This document shows, one piece after another, positions 6,727-15,066 of a stretch of 15,331 nt of DNA. The notes under the pieces were generated by a model that was given only the letters and a program-made list of their open reading frames with translations, was not told where the DNA came from and made no database searches. The stretch is from the NCBI GenBank assembly GCA_027577415.1, contig JANBQS010000565.1, positions 1 to 15,331 of the forward strand. Reading direction: 5' to 3'. The position numbers were made by a program, and so were the translations under genes. The stretch's first letter is position 1. Each line of letters opens with the position of its first letter. Origin of the DNA: Coemansia sp. RSA 922 (Eukaryota; Kickxellomycota; Kickxellomycetes; Kickxellales; Kickxellaceae).

Positions 6727-8682
6727 TTAGAATTGTTGTCTTTTTTGAGTATCTCTCGAGCCATGTACAACTGAGCTGACACTTCGTACGTGGTTGAGTC
6801 GTCGGCGCCCATCGCCCAAACGCAAAGACTCTACTTGTGGTGGTGTCACTGGCATAGGCGGCGGTGAGGCACAAGGTACAGTAGCGGAAGAGCTAGAGCG
6901 GAATCCCCGCATTAAAAATCCCACCAAGCCCGATGACGTACGCCGATGATGTCCGCGTGTTACACTATCCCCAGAACGCTGATGTTCCGAGGATGCTGGC
7001 GAAGACGACGGCTGCAGCCCCAGTGCAGGCAATTCAGCAGTTCCGGGCTCAGACAACGAAGGAGTCAACACCTCGTCAGTGGCGTGCGATGCTGGATAAA
7101 AAGTATACTCGCCAGCTATCAACTCTGCATCAGAGGGAGTTGTAACAGCAATAGGCGATAATAACTGCTGCTTTGATGAGGTTGACGACACGAGTTCGTC
7201 AAAGCGCACGTCAAAACGCTCGACTACTTCTACAGGCCAGCCAGCAATTGCCGACGAGTTTTCGGATATGGTCCATCGTGGAGACGGTGGAGCAACTGAC
7301 TGAGCTCCACTTTCGACAGCTCCTGAACCCACTGACGCGGCACTATCTGACGATGATGATGATGCCGATGAGGAGCGTCTCCTCCGACTATCAGCACGTA
7401 GTTGTGCTGGGCTCATCGATGGTGGCGTCGGTCTAGGTAGCCTCATATGCGGCACGGATGAATCGTTAGTGTGAATGGAATTGCCATTAACCTCGGGGTC
7501 GACAAGTGGCGCAACTTCGGCAACGACCATTAGGCGGTACTCGCGAGAAATGTACTCACTGGAGAACTGACTCAGACCCAATGGCACTTGGATGATCTGC
7601 GAGGCGCGAATCTGACGCACGACATTCAGCTGAGAAGATGTTCTTCCTGAAGCGCTGGAAGGGTGCAAAAGGAATTGAGGTGAAGATGGCGCGGTAGGAA
7701 TAGGTTGTGGTGGGATTGGTTCGGCGGGACTAGTACTTCGCAGTAGTACTGCTAAGCGTGATCGTGTTTTGCGTATACCTCGCGTCAAATGCCGTCGTGC
7801 GTTGACATTAGCCACAGCTTCGATATCCGAGGCCGTTGGAGATGCGCACTGTACAGAGGTCGATACGCCACCAGGATCGCTACGCATGGACCCTCGATGC
7901 ACATGGTGATTCACAGCATCGCTCTGAAACCCGTCATTGCCCTCAACGACACTCGGCAGGGCGTCCAAGCGGCAAGGAACCAAGTTTGTGATTTTGTTAA
8001 CCAGTCGCTCTTCTCCCTTGACTTGTACGTGGCACATAACACATTCAGCGAAATTAGCTGCCAACAGTCGCAAGCCAAAGCGAGCATCAGAGGTGCGAGC
8101 AGAAACGTCTAGTTTAATCTGTGCGCCTGGTTTTACAACATCGCGACTGATAGATCCAGTGAATCGTACGTGACAAGAGCCATCAGGACAGCCAACCGAC
8201 TGGTCAATACGCTTACGCCTAGCTAGACGTCGAGAGGCACGCAAACGGCGACATTCTATTTCCTCCTCACACACAAGACTAAGCCCGGCTACTTTTGGTC
8301 GTTCTACTACTGCGCGCATTACGTAGCGTATACGACATAGGTCACTTTTATCCAAAGACGAGGGAACCCAGGCTGGTATTCTTAGACGGAATGCAAAACG
8401 GTGTTGGCCCTCGTGTAGTACTCCGCCTTTATGCACAGTTATGCGCTGGCAAAGCACTTGTCTACTGACGGTTGTAGAGCTCAATGAGGACCAGGCGCGT
8501 AGGTTTACTACTTCTTCGCCAGTGAATTCTATCCGAATGCCGTGAACTGCCGAAGCAGCCTTTTGTACGCGTACTAGGGCAAAGCCAGTCAATATGGTAG
8601 AGTCTGTAGTAGAGTCGTAGGTTCCAGTAGGTGGGTCGTCAAATTCCAGCCGCACGTCAAGCGCACTGCTAGTAAAGACCAT
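6727..8682 (-). CDS. Arrestin-fold protein (alpha-arrestin-like adaptor)
   Basis: A 651-residue protein. The first 145 residues read as an arrestin N domain: VRLEFDDP (10-17), then FALVRVQKAASAVHGIRIEFTGEE (34-57), HRFAFRLRIP (94-103) and RYVMRAVVERP (119-129). An arrestin C domain runs over about 165-395: VRFTGSISRDVVKPG, then IIQVPLGLSQ (363-372) and EYRLMVVAEV (381-390), interrupted by a disordered insertion (240-355). The remaining 250 residues are Ser/Pro-rich, with a poly-Ser/Arg tract (433-446) and several S/T-P sites, suggesting phosphoregulation. Fungal alpha-arrestins recruit Rsp5-type ubiquitin ligases to plasma-membrane transporters through PPxY motifs. No PPxY is present here, so Rsp5 recruitment would need another route. 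The start at 8682 directly precedes the domain. The gene is tandem with the upstream small membrane protein gene, with a 138-bp spacer. Confidence 0.8.
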   Translation of the reverse strand: MVFTSSALDVRLEFDDPPTGTYDSTTDSTILTGFALVRVQKAASAVHGIRIEFTGEEVVNLRAWSSLSSTTVSRQVLCQRITVHKGGVLHEGQHRFAFRLRIPAWVPSSLDKSDLCRIRYVMRAVVERPKVAGLSLVCEEEIECRRLRASRRLARRKRIDQSVGCPDGSCHVRFTGSISRDVVKPGAQIKLDVSARTSDARFGLRLLAANFAECVMCHVQVKGEERLVNKITNLVPCRLDALPSVVEGNDGFQSDAVNHHVHRGSMRSDPGGVSTSVQCASPTASDIEAVANVNARRHLTRGIRKTRSRLAVLLRSTSPAEPIPPQPIPTAPSSPQFLLHPSSASGRTSSQLNVVRQIRASQIIQVPLGLSQFSSEYISREYRLMVVAEVAPLVDPEVNGNSIHTNDSSVPHMRLPRPTPPSMSPAQLRADSRRRRSSSASSSSSDSAASVGSGAVESGAQSVAPPSPRWTISENSSAIAGWPVEVVERFDVRFDELVSSTSSKQQLLSPIAVTTPSDAELIAGEYTFYPASHATDEVLTPSLSEPGTAELPALGLQPSSSPASSEHQRSGDSVTRGHHRRTSSGLVGFLMRGFRSSSSATVPCASPPPMPVTPPQVESLRLGDGRRRLNHVRSVSSVVHGSRDTQKRQQF

Positions 8683-8820
8683 ATTGAGAAAATAAATTTA
8701 TAATAATAAAAAAGAAAGGAATATGCCAATAACGAAAAGAAAAGCTAAAGAAGAAGAGGATACGTGCTGCTTGATTTTTTTTTTTTCGTGGGTCTAGGGG
8801 TCCGATGTTTCGGAAGTAAT
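8683..8820 (-). promoter_or_regulatory. AT-rich spacer upstream of the arrestin-like gene
   Basis: This 138-bp spacer is purine-rich on the plus strand, so T/C-rich on the transcribed minus strand. It includes an A/T run at 8776-8786 and a small hairpin, TCCGA-TGTT-TCGGA, around 8800-8813 beside the small-protein stop. It must hold the 3' end of the small membrane protein gene and the arrestin promoter. No further gene is visible. Confidence 0.3.
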
Positions 8821-9063
8821 TTAGGCGATGGGCTGCTGTGTATCCTTCCTTTTTCTTCCAATGCGGCAACAACAACACAGGGTTGCCCAGCACATGAGTA
8901 GCGCTACAACGACGGTGGCCACTATGAATCCTATTTCGAGACCCGAAAACTTTGGTTTCTGCGATGCTTGAGGAGGAAGCTCATCAGTGCCAGGCGTAGT
9001 AGGGGCAGCGAGCACCAGGCCAGCGAGCAATATGGCGAATATGCAGTATAGACCAAGTGACAT
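8821..9063 (-). CDS. Small Cys-rich single-pass membrane protein, hypothetical
   Basis: An 80-residue protein of unknown family. It has a signal peptide (about 1-20, LAGLVLAA), a 22-residue Pro/Thr/Gln-rich ectodomain (21-42), a TM helix (about 43-62) and then CCCC (63-66) at the membrane exit. A basic RIGRKRK (67-73) and a short polar tail ending QPIA follow. This predicts a type I topology with a cytosolic basic stretch and a Cys cluster suited to palmitoylation. The ordered layout, the ATCATCATC leader against the ATG and a dedicated spacer on each side support a real gene despite its size. It loosely recalls CYSTM-type Cys-rich membrane modules, but the Cys run is not C-terminal, so I do not assign that family. 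Role unknown. Confidence 0.65.
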   Translation of the reverse strand: MSLGLYCIFAILLAGLVLAAPTTPGTDELPPQASQKPKFSGLEIGFIVATVVVALLMCWATLCCCCRIGRKRKDTQQPIA

Positions 9064-9246
9064 GATGATGATGAGGAAAATATTTTATTTTTTATTTTAA
9101 GCAAGACAAGAATGACATTGTTCTCTTGCCACCCTCCTCTTCAATGCCATTTATTTGTTGAAAAAGAGCGCTCTTGGTCTGTCTTTTTAACAAAAGAATT
9201 CCTTACTACAAACAAAAAAATAGGTCTTTGAGCTTTCTAGTATGGA
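9064..9246 (-). promoter_or_regulatory. Spacer between the acyl-CoA synthetase and the small membrane protein
   Basis: This 183-bp spacer holds a minus-strand AATAAA (TTTATT at 9150-9155), about 92 bases after the acyl-CoA synthetase stop and a plausible poly(A) signal. The promoter of the small membrane protein gene must be here too; its leader ends ATCATCATC. A 12-bp perfect palindrome (AAGAGCGCTCTT, 9164-9175) is present but could be chance. Confidence 0.35.
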
Positions 9247-11202
9247 CTATTCCGACAAGCGTTCGCCTCGCCGGTCCATGAGCTCAAACATTGCTTGAAG
9301 ACTCGATTCATTGCGCTTGTGAATAGCTGAGCGACGTAGCTTGTTGGCAGCAGTCAGCAGGCCGTTCTCGGGTGTCCATGGCTCTGGGTCGATGCGAATA
9401 TGTGCCAGCATATGTGGTGGCGAAAGACCCGCCAAGCGCCCAGCAGCCAGAAGATCATTATAGACCATATCAGCAGTGACATTATGTGTAGTCTGCTCAG
9501 TCAGACTCACAAGGGCGCAGGGGCGACGCATGCGAGCATCAGCGACAACGCAAATATGAGCAACATGGGCACTGACAGCATAGGCGGACTCGAGTGCTTC
9601 GAGAGCGACAAACTCGCCAGTAGCCATTTTTACCAGATTTCTGATCCGATCGATGACAGCCAATCGACCTCCCTCCACCCACTGGCCAACATCGCCGGTC
9701 CGCAGCCAGCCGTCCTCGGTGACGGTCTCCTTGGTCAGCTCGTCATTGTCCAGGTAGCCCTGGAACACCGAGGGCCCGCGTACACATATCTCGCCCTGCT
9801 GATTGGCTGCAAAGTATCCGGCCTCGGGCACATCAACGAGCTTGACTTCGACCGAGGGCATTGGCGCTCCGACGTTGCCCAATGACAGGTCGCCTGGGAT
9901 CTGCACCGAAACAAGCCCCGACGCCTCAGTGAGGCCGTATCCGTGGATCATTGGGCAAATGGCAGCGGCAATGAACTTTTGCACCGGCGCGCTGATCTGA
10001 GCACCGCCCGTGATCGCGATCTTCAAGCACCCGCCCGTGCCAGCCCTCGTCCGCCTAAACACCACGGCGTCCAGAATGCCAGTGGGCAGGCCCCAGGCAG
10101 AGAGCCACGTTTTGGCCTCGACTGCGGCGTGGAACAGCCACTGAATGGCGGCTGGCCGCTGAGCGACTTGGCGCAGAATGTTGCCTCGCATGGCTGCCCA
10201 TACTTGCGGCACTCCGAGCATAACAGCTGGGCGCAGTGCTCGCAGGTCGCCCATGCTATTTTCGACGCAGTCGTCAGCCAGAGTATGCGGTGTTCCGTAG
10301 CCAATAGCCAGGCCCGAGTACAGGCAGAACACTTCGACGAAAAACGCCAGCACGTGGGACAGTGGCAGGTACGACAGCACGCGGTCTGCTGCTCGGTCGA
10401 TGACGTCAGGCACTAGCTGCTCAATTGCCCCACACACGGCCAATATGCCGCCATGAGCCACCAGCACGCCCCTCGGCGCGCCCGTCGAGCCGCTCGTATA
10501 CATGACCAATGCCGTGTCCGAGCCGCTGCGAGCCGGGCACGCGTCTTTCGGCCACTCGCGGCCCAAGCGCTGCAGGCTGTCGATATCCACGGCCAGCTTT
10601 GTGTCTTTGAGTGCCTCCTGCGCAGCCTCTGGCATGCCGCACGCGTCAGAGTAGTATACGACAGTGTGGACAGAGGTGATGCGCGATGATACACGCCGCA
10701 GCGTCGGCAGCTGGTCAGCCTTTGCAAAGACGATCTGCGCCCTGGTCTCATTCATTGCATGGACGAGGCCCTCGTCGCCCAGCGTGTCGTACGCCGTGAC
10801 AACCTGAAAGCCCTGCGAGTAGCATGCCAGCATACACAGCGTCCACTGCCGCGACGTTGGCGCATAAATCACCACCCTCGGCGGCAAGTCTGCCCTTAAG
10901 AGCTTGGAGAGGCCAGCGCCAAGCTCTAATGTTATTTCGTTGATCTGTCGGTATGTCAGCCACTCGTATGGGCCCAGGATAGGCTTCACTTTACGCTCAT
11001 AGTCGCCGGCTCGGAGTACGGGGCGCTGGCCCATGGTCTGCCGGTCTGGATCCAAACTCAGCCGGTGTAGGAACGCCCCGTATACTGTGTTTACGGCTGG
11101 AGGCGCGCATGATGTCAGTCCTTTTACTGCAGTCGGGTAGCGATGCACTGGCGTCTCGCTTTTATCTTTGGCCGTGCCGGGCAAAGCGACAGAATAAAAC
11201 AT
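9247..11202 (-). CDS. Long-chain acyl-CoA synthetase (fatty acid-CoA ligase)
   Basis: A 651-residue ANL-superfamily enzyme that activates long-chain fatty acids to acyl-CoA through an acyl-AMP intermediate (ATP + fatty acid + CoA). Visible motifs: P-loop YTSGSTGAPRG (235-245), LSYLPLSHVLAFFVE (276-290), IAITGGAQIS (395-404), YGLTEASG (422-429), DGWLRTGD (497-504) and the FACS-type VIDRIRNLVKMATGE (516-530). The catalytic Lys is K621 in NGLLTAANKLRR (613-624). The long linker and GEFVALEALESAY segment fit the ACSL/Faa group rather than short-chain or luciferase-like enzymes. Length is slightly below fungal Faa1/Faa4. There is no signal peptide, clear TM or PTS1 (it ends LSE), so a cytosolic or membrane-peripheral location is likely. 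Products feed lipid synthesis, beta-oxidation or protein acylation. The start MFYSVALPG lies just inside an AT-rich spacer; no competing ATG is nearby. Confidence 0.93.
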   Translation of the reverse strand: MFYSVALPGTAKDKSETPVHRYPTAVKGLTSCAPPAVNTVYGAFLHRLSLDPDRQTMGQRPVLRAGDYERKVKPILGPYEWLTYRQINEITLELGAGLSKLLRADLPPRVVIYAPTSRQWTLCMLACYSQGFQVVTAYDTLGDEGLVHAMNETRAQIVFAKADQLPTLRRVSSRITSVHTVVYYSDACGMPEAAQEALKDTKLAVDIDSLQRLGREWPKDACPARSGSDTALVMYTSGSTGAPRGVLVAHGGILAVCGAIEQLVPDVIDRAADRVLSYLPLSHVLAFFVEVFCLYSGLAIGYGTPHTLADDCVENSMGDLRALRPAVMLGVPQVWAAMRGNILRQVAQRPAAIQWLFHAAVEAKTWLSAWGLPTGILDAVVFRRTRAGTGGCLKIAITGGAQISAPVQKFIAAAICPMIHGYGLTEASGLVSVQIPGDLSLGNVGAPMPSVEVKLVDVPEAGYFAANQQGEICVRGPSVFQGYLDNDELTKETVTEDGWLRTGDVGQWVEGGRLAVIDRIRNLVKMATGEFVALEALESAYAVSAHVAHICVVADARMRRPCALVSLTEQTTHNVTADMVYNDLLAAGRLAGLSPPHMLAHIRIDPEPWTPENGLLTAANKLRRSAIHKRNESSLQAMFELMDRRGERLSE

Positions 11203-11344
11203 TGTGAATTAGTTTATAAAAAAAAAGGAAAATATTTAGATAACGAGAAAGAAAGAAAGAGAAATACGAGAATCCATTTTTATCTGTATAGAGTGAAAGG
11301 AATAGGGGGGGAGGACAGGAGGCGAGAGCCTTTTACATGTGATT
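11203..11344 (-). promoter_or_regulatory. Spacer upstream of the acyl-CoA synthetase
   Basis: This 142-bp spacer is purine-rich on the plus strand. It has a short GAAA microsatellite-like tract (about 11246-11262) and a G7 run near 11305-11311. AGATAA cores occur on both strands (11236-11241 and TTATCT near 11279). It holds the ferroxidase 3' end and the acyl-CoA synthetase promoter. No gene is seen. Confidence 0.3.
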
Positions 11345-13174
11345 TTAATTAATAGCCGCACTGTCAGGGTCCATTCGGCCAAGCCTGCCTTGCGTCTCGG
11401 CTGCATCTAATCCCTCGCTGTCGTCGGCTGTCGCTACTGGCTTGTAGCTCTGCTGCGAGCTCCACCCATACCAGATAATTGACGCAAATCCGACCAGCGC
11501 CGACAAGATACACCCAGCCATTGCGCCCTTAGCCTTGCTCGTCCAGCCCAGTGGGTACGGGTACGGTCCCTCGGGCGCTCCTCTCAGATCGTATCCCTCA
11601 CGCCCAGCAGCGTTGCCCGACGTAGGAATGCCAGCAGCCGCGCACTGATCGAGGATCTGCTGCGGCACGCGAATACGCTTCTGCATGACGTCGGGCGCCT
11701 CAATAATAACCATATTGAGACCGCCTTCAATATGCCACTCAATATGGCAGTGGAACAGCCACGTGCCGGGGTTATCAGCACGGAACCGCAGAATAACGTA
11801 CTCCATACTAGGAATAGTGACAGTATCGCGTCTTGCTGGAGCTGATTTGGGTCTCGGATTAAAGGTAGGGTCGTAAGGTGCCGGTCCGCGTTCGATGAGC
11901 TGGAAATGATGCCCGTGTAGGTGGAACGGATGATTGCCAGCATCAAAGTTGTTGACTACCAGTTGCACGTCTTGCATATGGCCCACCATGTGCGCGTTAG
12001 TCTGCGGGCCGTACACCGTGGCATTAAGCGCATCAGCGCCCATGCTCAAGGCGGTAAACATCGTCGGCACTTTGGGCATCACATAAGTAATGTTGTTGAA
12101 TGTTCCGTGGTTCAGCGCATCCGTATACTGATTGAAGTAAACGTCCAACGAGTATGTGACGTCGAATCCGAGCGCCTCCATGCCGTCGAGTGGTACCAAG
12201 TCAATGTCGTTGAACGCCGACCAGTCGGGCTCCCCCTTGTCGCGTTTAACATCGGCGCCCTTGTTGTACCTGATCAGACCGGTCGAGTTGTAATTGAGGG
12301 TCTCTGGGATGTTGTCAAACATATCAGTGTCCATGTCGGCGTGGAACAAGTAGTTGCTGCCCGTCGAATTGAGCGCCGTGACGAGCACCGATGTGCGCTG
12401 AGCCGCCGCCAGTCGCACATTACCGACTTCCATCGGCTCAGTATCGACACCATCGACCTCGATGACGTGCATCTTGTGGCCTTCGATAGAGAAATGGAAC
12501 ATGGCCAGTGCCGACATGTTGATCAGCCGCAGGCGGTAAGTCTTGCCGGGCGTAAAGTCGATAATCTTGTGCTTGTCACCGCCTACCGACCCAATAAGCG
12601 CGCCATTGGGAACGGGTTCAGCGCCACCGGGGTTTTTCCAGCTCAAAAACTCCTTCAACAAACCCGATGCCTGATCATGATACCAGTCCTCGAGTGTAAC
12701 GATAATTTCGTCATCGTATTTATGAGGTTCCTTGGGATTATGAAGAATAAGCGGTGCCCTGATTCCGTCGACGTATTGCGCGCCGTAGTGAGCGTGGATC
12801 CAGTATGTGCCGGTTTGAGTAATAGGGATTCTATACGTCATGTTCTGACCAGGAGGGATACCGCACTGAGTCACCATATATGGTCCGTCCATGTAGTTAG
12901 TTCCGTTCTGGTACATACCGTGAGCGTGTAGAGTGGTTGGCGTATCAAGGGAATTACGGGCTTCGATTATAAGCGTGTCGTTAAGCGATACGTGTAGGGG
13001 AGGGGGTGGCCATGCTCCGTTGACTCCGATTACTTGTCGTTCCAATTGTCCATCGGGGTTTGCCTTTACATAACCAATGTCCCAGTAGTACTTGACGTCT
13101 TCTGCTGTTGCCATATGGCAACAACCAAGGACGATAGCCACAGCCGCCGCAAAGGACGATGACCTCCCAAACAT
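11345..13174 (-). CDS. FET3: Fet3-type multicopper ferroxidase
   Basis: A 609-residue type I membrane multicopper oxidase. A signal peptide covers about 1-24 and three cupredoxin domains follow. A TM helix (about 551-570) leads into a 39-residue cytosolic tail. Copper ligands are HAH (83-85), HAH (127-129), HPFHLHGH (415-422) and HCHIEWHIEGGL (475-486): C476, H481 and axial Leu486, a high-potential type 1 site. Residues tied to Fe(II) oxidation in yeast Fet3 are kept: Glu186 in GAEPVP, the Asp in MDTDMFD (281-287), Tyr364 in NNITYVMPKVP and Asp411 in NNFDAG. This separates it from laccases. It oxidises Fe(II) to Fe(III) with O2 and passes it to the permease encoded divergently. I chose the start at 13174 because an export signal begins there after TTTTTTCA; the in-frame ATG at 13252 would add a low-complexity Phe/Leu-rich leader. 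Confidence 0.93.
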   Translation of the reverse strand: MFGRSSSFAAAVAIVLGCCHMATAEDVKYYWDIGYVKANPDGQLERQVIGVNGAWPPPPLHVSLNDTLIIEARNSLDTPTTLHAHGMYQNGTNYMDGPYMVTQCGIPPGQNMTYRIPITQTGTYWIHAHYGAQYVDGIRAPLILHNPKEPHKYDDEIIVTLEDWYHDQASGLLKEFLSWKNPGGAEPVPNGALIGSVGGDKHKIIDFTPGKTYRLRLINMSALAMFHFSIEGHKMHVIEVDGVDTEPMEVGNVRLAAAQRTSVLVTALNSTGSNYLFHADMDTDMFDNIPETLNYNSTGLIRYNKGADVKRDKGEPDWSAFNDIDLVPLDGMEALGFDVTYSLDVYFNQYTDALNHGTFNNITYVMPKVPTMFTALSMGADALNATVYGPQTNAHMVGHMQDVQLVVNNFDAGNHPFHLHGHHFQLIERGPAPYDPTFNPRPKSAPARRDTVTIPSMEYVILRFRADNPGTWLFHCHIEWHIEGGLNMVIIEAPDVMQKRIRVPQQILDQCAAAGIPTSGNAAGREGYDLRGAPEGPYPYPLGWTSKAKGAMAGCILSALVGFASIIWYGWSSQQSYKPVATADDSEGLDAAETQGRLGRMDPDSAAIN

Positions 13175-13962
13175 TGAAAAAAGATAACAGCTAGTAAGAA
13201 AGAATAAAAGCTCAAAAAGAGCAGATAGAGAAGAAAAAAACCCAAACTGCAAGGAACAAAAAAGAAGATGTGGGGATGGGGGAAAAGGCAGGCGCTGGTA
13301 CGAAAAAAAAAAAAATGTAAACAGCAGCTTGGAATAACATCAAGAGCAGTAGCGCCTTTATACCGACAATGCAAAAAGAAAAAGAGCCGCTGCCGTCTCT
13401 TTGAAAAAAAGTTTTCCTACACATTTCCTCTCGGCCCCTAGTCGCACCAAAAATCTTTTGTTATTAATGACACGGGATAAGATGCATTCTATCATCAGAT
13501 TGCGGGAATTCCGGGACAGAACGTCCCGATCGACATGAAAATGGAAACAAACTGCTCAACAGATAAGAAAATTTTTTAAATGTCTCGGCGGCATATTTTT
13601 CCTTATCCGATGAAAAGAACCTTCCTTTCTGTAAAAAGTGAGTGCATAAATGGAAACACTTGATTGAAACCTCCTACGGACTTAATGTCATACCCACGCC
13701 TCCCCAAATTGAAAAACGCCGGCCACCCAAGCTCCCCCTCCTCCTCGCCCTCCGGCTATTCCGTGCCTGTCTGTAGCAATAACAATTGCACCAACTCTTG
13801 CCGCATTCTCTCCAACACAATCCGATCACACCTCCTTTCCTCAGAAAGCAATTATGTTCTTAAGTCACTTTCTCCTCCCCACTTTTTTCTCCCTTTCTGT
13901 CTAACAGCTCAAATTGTCAACCTCTTTTTTATTACACCTTATAATTTTTTTACTATTTAACA
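13175..13962. promoter_or_regulatory. Shared divergent regulatory region of the ferroxidase/permease pair
   Basis: This 788-bp spacer has no convincing gene. It holds GATAA cores at 13182-13187 (AGATAA), 13475-13480 (GGATAA), 13561-13566 (AGATAA) and 13603-13608 (TTATCC, minus strand). An AGATAG lies at 13223-13228. These are cores bound by fungal iron-GATA repressors (Fep1, SreA, Urbs1). Minus-strand TATAAA (TTTATA at 13357-13362) could serve the ferroxidase, and TATAAT near 13939 the permease. The permease leader from about 13720 is long and pyrimidine-rich. Coordinated iron repression is inferred. Confidence 0.55.
13503..13528. promoter_or_regulatory. Palindromic CGGGA cluster in the iron-gene promoter
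   Basis: Three CGGGA/TCCCG half-sites lie within 26 bp: CGGGA at 13503 and 13512, and TCCCG at 13524. The last two form a perfect 6-bp inverted repeat, CGGGAC-AGAAC-GTCCCG (13512-13528). The first is followed by GGAATTCC. The arrangement resembles a site for a dimeric regulator such as a Zn2Cys6 protein. This is inference; no factor is identified. Confidence 0.35.
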
Positions 13963-14997
13963 ATGGCGGACGTATTCAACGTCGCCATTTTCTTTATCGT
14001 GTTGCGCGAGACCATTGAGGCTGGCGTAATCATCTCTGTGCTTCTTTCGTTTAGCAAGCAGATGTTTAGCAGCGACGAAGTGACACGCAAACGAGCACGC
14101 AAGCAAATCTGGATAGGAGCATTGGTCGGGTTTCTAATCTGTCTAGTAATCGGCGTTACATTTATTGCAATTTTTTACACAGTTGCCAACGATATATGGA
14201 GTAAAGCAGAGATGCTTTGGGAGGGTATATTCTGTCTCATAGCAGTTGTTATGATTACAGTCATGGGAGTAGGTATGTTGCGGTCGGGCCGTATGCAAGA
14301 CAAGTGGCGTATCAAGCTTGCTGCTGCAATGACTGAGGAATCAGAGAAGACGGGGTGGCGCAAGTGGTTTGATTTCAAGATTTTTTCGAAAAAGTACCTA
14401 TTCTTCCACCTTCCCTTCCTCACCGTTCTGCGCGAGGGACTCGAGGCCGTAGTGTTTGTCGGAGGCGTGTCTCTAGGTGCCACGGCCAAGTCTATTCCAC
14501 TCGCTGTTATCGTCGGTCTCATTTGCGGTATTATCATTGGATACCTTATCTACCGTACGGGTAACGCCATGTCGTTCCACTGGTTCTTTGTCGTCTCTAC
14601 CTGTCTGCTCTACCTTATTGCGGCTGGACTCATGTCCAAATCGGTCGGATATTTCGAGGAGAACGCGTTTGCAAAGTATGCTGGAGCTGATCCAGATGCA
14701 TCGGGTGTTATTGATGTCCGTGTCAATGTCTGGGCGCTTGATTACGGCAGTCCCGAGGCCAAAGACAATAGCGGATGGGGTATTTTTAACGCTATCTTGG
14801 GCTGGACTAATATTGCTACGTTCGGTACCATTATTTCTTACTGCCTGTATTGGGTTGCACTTGCCGCCTACCTCGTTATCTTGGGTATCCACGAAAAGCG
14901 CGTTGACCGCCGCCAGGCCATTGTCACTGAGAAGGAAGTGAGTAGCGAGGAGATGGACTCTGGCAAGCTGCAGCCGCGCACGGAGTTGGTAGGCTAG
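13963..14997 (+). CDS. FTR1: High-affinity iron permease (Ftr1)
   Basis: A 344-residue OFeT-family permease that carries Fe(III) made by the ferroxidase across the plasma membrane. Two REXXE iron-binding motifs lie in TM helices: RETIE (15-19) in TM1 and REGLE (157-161) in TM4. Seven hydrophobic segments are visible, at about 7-30, 50-72, 88-105, 147-172, 178-197, 204-223 and 281-309. The loop KLAAAMTEESEKTGWRKWF (118-136) and GWTNIATFGTIISYCLYW (280-297) are family signatures. The C-terminal tail is short and charged. The start MADVFNVAIFF immediately precedes TM1, as in Ftr1 proteins, and follows ATTTAACA. It is divergent from the ferroxidase gene, the usual fungal arrangement for this complex, so co-regulation is expected. 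Confidence 0.96.
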   Translation: MADVFNVAIFFIVLRETIEAGVIISVLLSFSKQMFSSDEVTRKRARKQIWIGALVGFLICLVIGVTFIAIFYTVANDIWSKAEMLWEGIFCLIAVVMITVMGVGMLRSGRMQDKWRIKLAAAMTEESEKTGWRKWFDFKIFSKKYLFFHLPFLTVLREGLEAVVFVGGVSLGATAKSIPLAVIVGLICGIIIGYLIYRTGNAMSFHWFFVVSTCLLYLIAAGLMSKSVGYFEENAFAKYAGADPDASGVIDVRVNVWALDYGSPEAKDNSGWGIFNAILGWTNIATFGTIISYCLYWVALAAYLVILGIHEKRVDRRQAIVTEKEVSSEEMDSGKLQPRTELVG

Positions 14998-15036
14998 AGA
15001 GTAAGATAAATACATTTATTAATAATTGACAATGGT

Positions 15037-15045
15037 ATCAGATAA
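15037..15045 (+). promoter_or_regulatory. Perfect ATCAGATAA iron-GATA-type element
   Basis: ATCAGATAA matches the extended consensus ATCWGATAA reported for fungal iron-responsive GATA repressors. It lies 40 bases after the permease stop and 186 bases before the next start. Further AGATAA cores flank it at 15004-15009 and 15185-15190 (minus). It could regulate the downstream gene or be part of the permease 3' region. Confidence 0.4.
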
Positions 15046-15066
15046 GCACATCCTTTCAGACAATCA

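Noticed and set aside
9164..9175. 12-bp perfect palindrome AAGAGCGCTCTT
   Set aside because: Several perfect 12-bp palindromes are expected by chance in 15 kb, and it has no clear contextual role.
11921..12931. 336-codon open frame antisense to the ferroxidase
   Set aside because: It lies wholly inside a well-supported gene, is His/Val/Arg-rich without domains, and is explained by the GC-rich codon pattern of the sense strand.
13175..13252. Extended N-terminus of the ferroxidase from the ATG at 13252
   Set aside because: The added residues are Phe/Leu/Ser from a T-rich leader, and a complete signal peptide already begins at 13174.
13490..13530. Possible tRNA gene in the iron-gene spacer
   Set aside because: The stem-like sequences do not give A-box and B-box consensus or a cloverleaf with an acceptor stem.
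13664..13960. 98-codon open frame before the permease
   Set aside because: It has no ATG at its start and is low-complexity Ser/Pro/Phe, as expected from a pyrimidine-rich leader.
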